From contig DGNJ01000058.1 of NCBI GenBank assembly GCA_002388905.1, forward strand, positions 67,619 through 76,841: a stretch of 9,223 nucleotides of DNA, read 5' to 3'. Shown here one piece after another: positions 6,120 to 9,223 of this stretch (within the stretch, counting starts at the first letter, position 1; the number at the start of each line of letters is the position of its first letter). The DNA is from Cellvibrionales bacterium UBA4495. Lineage in GTDB: Bacteria; Pseudomonadota; Gammaproteobacteria; Pseudomonadales; Porticoccaceae. A program made the translations under genes and the position numbers. Under the pieces are notes generated by a model. That model searched no databases. It was not told where the DNA came from and saw only the letters and a program-made list of their open reading frames with translations.

Positions 6120-7760
6120 TCAGCCGGCCTTGCGCTGTTCCCCGGTGTTTCGGTCTTCCAGGATAAATTGGGCGGCCCGCCTGCCGGCGGCCATGGCCGG
6201 CGCATTGGTGTTGCCGGAGGGCAGTTCCGGGAAAATGGACGTGTCCACCACCCTTAGGCCGTCGACGCCGCGCACACGGGTTTGGGGGTCCACCACCGAC
6301 TCCTGATCGGAGCCCATGCGGCAGGTGCCGGAGACGTGGTAGGCGGTGGCGCCCAACGTCTTGTAGGCCTCGAGGATCTCGTCGTCGCTCTGTACATCGG
6401 GCCCCGGCTGGACCTCTTCGACGATGAAGTCCTTCAGGGCGGGTTGCCCCGCGATCCTGCGGATATAGCGCACCATGGCCACGGACGCGGCCTGATCCTC
6501 GGGGTCGCTCAGGTAGTTGACCTCGATATGGGGCTGGTCGCCGGCGTCGGCGGAGGTGATATAGAGCTGCCCCTGCGACCGGGGATGCATGTGGTAGCCG
6601 CCGACGGTGAAGCCGGGCTCCTTGTCCAGTTCCGGCCCCTTGGGCCCATTGTGCAGTGACCACAGGCCGACGCCCAACTGGCAGTCGGGCCGGTCCAGGC
6701 CTTCCCGGCTCTTGATGTAGGCGAGCATTTCCTGGGAGCCGTGGGCCAGGGGGCCGCTGCGGGTGACCAGGTACCGGAGCAGGTTCCACAGTAATCGCGG
6801 TCCCTGGAAAGCGCTGTTGAGGCTGCCCCGGGTAACCCGGTACTGGACCATGAAGTTGCAGTGTTCGCGCAGGTTCTGGCCCACCTGGGGCAGGTCCGCG
6901 ACTACCTGTATGCCCGCTTCCTTCAACCGTTCGGCGGGGCCGATGCCGGAGAGCTGGAGCAGCTTGGGCGACTCGATGGCGCCGCCGCAGAGAATCACCT
7001 CCCGGTTGCTCGCGATAGTGTGGCCGGCGCCGCTTTTGTCCCGGACAGCCACGCCCACGGCCCTGGTGCCCTCGAAGAGAACCCGCTCCACGCGGGTGTC
7101 GCTGATCACGGTCAGGTTGGGGCGGGTCATTGCCGGGTGCAGGAAGGCCTTGGCCGCACTCTGCCGGGTACCCTCCCAGATGGTCCGCGGCTGGTAGCCG
7201 GCACCGCCATCGGCGGCGTTGTTGGTGTCGGGCACCCGGGGTGTGCCGGCCTGGTCGCAGGCATCGAGAAAGGCCTCGCACAGGGACTTGGGTCCGGGCC
7301 CGGAGATATCCGGCGGATGGCCGGAGATGCGCAGGGGACCGCCAACGCCGCGCTCTTCCGACTCGCCAAACTCGTGATGCTCGTTGGCCTTGAAGCAGGG
7401 CAGCAGGTCGGCCCAGCTCCAGCCGGCACAACCCAGCTCGCCGGCCCAGCGGTTGTAGTCGCCGGCAAAGCCGCGGGCGTAAACCAGGCCGTTAATGGAA
7501 CTGGAACCGCCGATAACATGTCCCTTGAGCCAGGTCTCCTTCGCGCCGCCCGGGCGGTGCACGTCATAGGCCCAGACGTGGGGATTGCCCGGGGCGAGCA
7601 GCTTGCCGATCCCCCGGGGCATATCGATCAGCGGGCTCTTGTCCATGGGGCCGCTCTCGATCACCACGACGGTGTTGTCCGGGTCCGCCGACAGTTCGCT
7701 GGCAAGGACACAGCCGGCGGAACCGGCGCCCACGATAATGTAGTCCGCACTGTCGATCAT
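6120..7760 (-). CDS. GMC family flavoprotein oxidoreductase (alcohol/choline dehydrogenase-like)
   Basis: A 546-residue FAD enzyme of the glucose-methanol-choline family, usual length for bacterial members such as BetA and AlkJ. The N-terminal FAD motif is YIIVGAGSAGCVLA (GxGxxG at 11-16) with VVVIESG. GHVIGGSSSINGLVYARG (80-97) is the first GMC signature, and GGAIESPKLLQLSGIGP (259-275) the second. The active site is His475 in TAYHVSGTCRMG with Asn517 in SGNTNAP, the His-Asn pair seen in choline oxidase-like enzymes. It oxidises a primary alcohol or related hydroxyl compound, passing electrons to a quinone or other acceptor; the substrate is not evident. GGGGAG precedes the ATG. It lies 68 bases after the GlcG-like gene in the same direction, so it may be cotranscribed with the glyoxylate-linked genes, and it ends at the strong terminator at 6064-6093. 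Confidence 0.93.
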   Translation of the reverse strand: MIDSADYIIVGAGSAGCVLASELSADPDNTVVVIESGPMDKSPLIDMPRGIGKLLAPGNPHVWAYDVHRPGGAKETWLKGHVIGGSSSINGLVYARGFAGDYNRWAGELGCAGWSWADLLPCFKANEHHEFGESEERGVGGPLRISGHPPDISGPGPKSLCEAFLDACDQAGTPRVPDTNNAADGGAGYQPRTIWEGTRQSAAKAFLHPAMTRPNLTVISDTRVERVLFEGTRAVGVAVRDKSGAGHTIASNREVILCGGAIESPKLLQLSGIGPAERLKEAGIQVVADLPQVGQNLREHCNFMVQYRVTRGSLNSAFQGPRLLWNLLRYLVTRSGPLAHGSQEMLAYIKSREGLDRPDCQLGVGLWSLHNGPKGPELDKEPGFTVGGYHMHPRSQGQLYITSADAGDQPHIEVNYLSDPEDQAASVAMVRYIRRIAGQPALKDFIVEEVQPGPDVQSDDEILEAYKTLGATAYHVSGTCRMGSDQESVVDPQTRVRGVDGLRVVDTSIFPELPSGNTNAPAMAAGRRAAQFILEDRNTGEQRKAG

Positions 7761-7790
7761 GCTTTTATTCTCCCCGGGGTCAATTTTAAG

Positions 7791-7819
7791 CGCCGGATAG
7801 TATCACAGGCTTGCCGGCG
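7791..7819 (-). other. Imperfect inverted repeat between the glcG-like and GMC genes
   Basis: CGCCGG and CCGGCG, 17 bases apart, pair perfectly and can be extended by two A-T pairs with one bulge. It sits just after the GlcG-like stop codon. The loop is long and no T-run follows, so it is at best a weak terminator, or an RNA-stabilising or attenuating hairpin between the two genes. Confidence 0.3.
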
Positions 7820-7828
7820 TTAAGGGTT

Positions 7829-8251
7829 TCAGGAATTTTTCAGGAAGTGGTCGATGCCCGCCTGGGCACAGTCCATGTCCTGTTGCGGCGTGCCGGAGCT
7901 CAGGCCAATCCCGCCCACCACGTCGCCGTCCACGGTCACCGGAAGGCCGCCGCCGACCACCATCAGGCGGCCGCCGATGGCGCTGTTGATGCCGAAGGCC
8001 AGGTTGCCGGGTACGCACACGGCGTTGTATTCGTGGGTGGCCTTGCGGGCCGCGGCGGCGGTAAATGCCTTGTCGATGGCAATGGTGACACTGGTGGTCT
8101 TGCCGCCGTCCATGCGCTCGAAAGCGATCAGGTTGCCGGATTCGTCGGTGATGGCGATGCACATGGGTACGCCGATTTCCTCCGCCTTGGCGCGGGCACC
8201 GGCGATCAGCAACTGGGCGTCGGCCTGGGACAGTCGTTTGATGGTGAGCAT
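7829..8251 (-). CDS. glcG: GlcG/HbpS family heme-binding-like protein
   Basis: A 140-residue protein covering a single GlcG/HbpS domain (the former DUF336). Diagnostic parts are CIAITDESGNLIAFERMDG (31-49), the IDKAFTAAAARKATHEY helix (59-75), and GGLPVTVDGDVVGGIGLSSGT (101-121) followed by QQDMDCAQAG. HbpS of Streptomyces binds and degrades heme outside the cell; GlcG is the conserved small protein of the E. coli glycolate (glc) operon with no firmly assigned role. No signal peptide is visible here, so it is probably cytoplasmic. I set the start at 8251, not at the in-frame ATG at 8290, because AGGAG lies seven bases before it and the domain begins there. It follows the malate synthase G gene by 178 bases, as expected for a glc-type locus. 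The symbol rests on this neighbourhood and the domain, not on proven function. Confidence 0.85.
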   Translation of the reverse strand: MLTIKRLSQADAQLLIAGARAKAEEIGVPMCIAITDESGNLIAFERMDGGKTTSVTIAIDKAFTAAAARKATHEYNAVCVPGNLAFGINSAIGGRLMVVGGGLPVTVDGDVVGGIGLSSGTPQQDMDCAQAGIDHFLKNS

Positions 8252-8285
8252 GGTGGTTCTCCTGTTTGTTGAATGGATTGAGCCG

Positions 8286-8301
8286 GGCAAAGTGTTGGCC
8301 T
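8286..8301 (-). promoter_or_regulatory. Possible weak sigma-54-like promoter before the glcG-like gene
   Basis: Read on the - strand, AGGCCAACACTTTGCC keeps GG and GC ten bases apart with GGC and TTTGC, but lacks the first T of the -24 box and the final W. It would start transcription near 8275, about 24 bases before the ATG at 8251. The match is clearly poorer than the one at 5170-5185 and may be chance. Confidence 0.22.
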
Positions 8302-8357
8302 GTGACGGCGATCCAACCGGTGGTAGAGGGGAAAGTCAGACCCTTTGCCAGCCGTTC

Positions 8358-8388
8358 GCCCCGGCTTCGCGGCCAGGGGCCGCTCCCA
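8358..8388 (-). repeat. REP-like palindromic element
   Basis: On the - strand the element reads GGGAGCGG-CCCCTGG-CCGCGAAG. Its core is a perfect six-base stem (GCGGCC/GGCCGC, 8369-8383) with a three-base loop, headed by GGGA and followed by GAAGC. This is the form of the REP elements scattered between genes in pseudomonads and related gammaproteobacteria, where a GGAG-type tetranucleotide heads the hairpin and RAYT transposases mobilise it. Only one copy is in the window. It lies between malate synthase G and the GlcG-like gene and could stabilise the 3' end of the first or end transcription. Confidence 0.55.
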
Positions 8389-8429
8389 TACCGGTTAAAG
8401 CAGGGGTGGAAGCGGCTGCCGGCGAAAGC

Positions 8430-9223
8430 TTATTTTTCCGCGGCGCGTTTCTTGGCCTCCCGGCGCCAGGCGTGAAGCAACGGTTCGGTGTAACCGCTGG
8501 GCTGCTCCCTGCCCTTGAAAACCAGATCCCTGGCCGCCTGGAAGGCGGGCGATTTTTCGTAGTCGTCGGCCATCGGGTGGTAGTCGGGATCGCCGGCGTT
8601 CTGCTGATCCACGACTTTTGCCATGCGCTTGAGGGTTTCCTCCACCTGTTCGGCACTGCAGATGCCGTGGTGCAGCCAGTTGGCGATGTGCTGGCTGGAG
8701 ATGCGCAGCGTCGCCCGGTCTTCCATCAGGGCCACGTCGTGGATGTCCGGCACCTTGGAACAGCCCACGCCGTGCTCGACCCAGCGCACCACATAGCCGA
8801 GGATGCCCTGGGCATTGTTGTCCAACTCCTCCTGAATGGCTTCCGGCGAGGGCTTGTCCCCGAGCAGGGGCAGGGTGATCAGGTCATCCAGGGTCGCCCG
8901 CTGCCTGCCCGCCAGTTTCGATTGCACCTCGGCCACGTCCACCTGGTGGTAGTGCATGGCGTGCAGCACGGCGGCGGTGGGCGAGGGCACCCAGGCACAG
9001 TTGGCGCCGGCTTCCGGGTGGTTGTGCTTGGTGGCCAGCATTTCCGCCATGGCGTCGGGCTTGGGCCACATGCCCTTGCCGATCTGGGCATGACCGGCGA
9101 GCCCGCATTCCAGGCCGGTGTCGACATTCCACGCTTCATAGGCGGAAATCCACGCCGCCTGCTTCATGTCGCCCTTGCGGATCATCGGACCGGCCTCCAT
9201 CGAGGTGTGGATCTCGTCGCCGG
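8430..9223 (-). CDS. glcB: Malate synthase G, C-terminal part (cut by window edge)
   Basis: The visible 263 residues correspond to roughly the last third of the 723-residue E. coli enzyme. The enzyme condenses glyoxylate with acetyl-CoA to malate in the cytoplasm, in glyoxylate and glycolate metabolism. Recognisable blocks are [18 protein letters not shown] at the truncated end, [70 protein letters not shown] and [17 protein letters not shown] at the C terminus. The aspartate in MEDRATLR (about residue 168 of the visible part) corresponds to the catalytic base Asp631 of E. coli, and the cysteine in VGCSKV to Cys617. The start lies outside the window. The GlcG-like gene follows in the same direction, as in glc-type loci, so the two likely serve glycolate or glyoxylate use. 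Confidence 0.97.
   Translation of the reverse strand, partial: GDEIHTSMEAGPMIRKGDMKQAAWISAYEAWNVDTGLECGLAGHAQIGKGMWPKPDAMAEMLATKHNHPEAGANCAWVPSPTAAVLHAMHYHQVDVAEVQSKLAGRQRATLDDLITLPLLGDKPSPEAIQEELDNNAQGILGYVVRWVEHGVGCSKVPDIHDVALMEDRATLRISSQHIANWLHHGICSAEQVEETLKRMAKVVDQQNAGDPDYHPMADDYEKSPAFQAARDLVFKGREQPSGYTEPLLHAWRREAKKRAAEK

Noticed and set aside
5464..7431. 655-codon open frame on the - strand overlapping the GMC gene and the split-barrel gene
   Set aside because: It is in another frame of the well-supported GMC gene, is Arg/Gly/Pro-rich, crosses the terminator and covers the complement of the split-barrel gene.
6861..7823. 320-codon open frame on the + strand opposite the GMC gene
   Set aside because: Antisense shadow: the GMC motifs and catalytic residues are all on the other strand.
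8252..8290. Upstream ATG at 8290 for the GlcG-like gene
   Set aside because: The 13 extra residues precede the domain and the AGGAG ribosome binding site is placed for the ATG at 8251.

Overview
The window is chromosomal DNA of a GC-rich Gram-negative bacterium, most likely a gammaproteobacterium. Three things point that way: the malate synthase G fragment is very close to the enterobacterial/pseudomonad type, there is an exosortase (found in bacteria with an outer membrane), and a REP-like palindrome of the GGGAGCGGC...GCGAAG kind lies at about 8.37 kb. I cannot name the genus. There are ten protein-coding genes, two of them at or near the window edges, in four blocks. I saw no tRNA, rRNA, CRISPR array or insertion sequence.

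Block 1 (9-2479, + strand) is a redox-type gene set: a protein made of two tandem DUF4242 domains, an OsmC-family protein lacking the second canonical cysteine, and a flavin monooxygenase-like oxidoreductase. The last two overlap by one base (TAATG) and are translationally coupled. Their substrate is unknown.

Block 2 (5107 down to 2514, - strand) is the most interesting part. It is a compact three-gene operon encoding (i) a 65-residue protein that is little more than a signal peptide, about 20 residues, and an exosortase-type C-terminal sorting tail (short motif, hydrophobic segment, KRKR), (ii) an integral-membrane sterol desaturase/fatty acid hydroxylase family enzyme with all three histidine boxes, and (iii) an exosortase fused to an EpsI domain. 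Genes ii and iii overlap by ATGA. A strong sigma-54 (-24/-12) promoter match lies about 50 bases upstream of the mini-substrate. This looks like a self-contained, single-substrate exosortase system with its own candidate lipid-modifying enzyme. The sorting motif (VPFSGGG) is not one of the named CTERM signals I know.

A 410-base gene-free region (5108-5517) separates the exosortase operon from the divergent block 3, a single pyridoxamine-5'-phosphate-oxidase-like flavoprotein (5518-5967, +).

Block 4 (9223 down to 6120, - strand) runs malate synthase G (C-terminal part only, cut by the window edge), a GlcG/HbpS-family protein, and a GMC-family flavoprotein alcohol dehydrogenase. The glcB-glcG pairing recalls the glycolate/glyoxylate utilisation locus, with the GMC enzyme a possible supplier of an aldehyde or keto product. 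A strong hairpin at 6064-6093 terminates this block where it converges on block 3.
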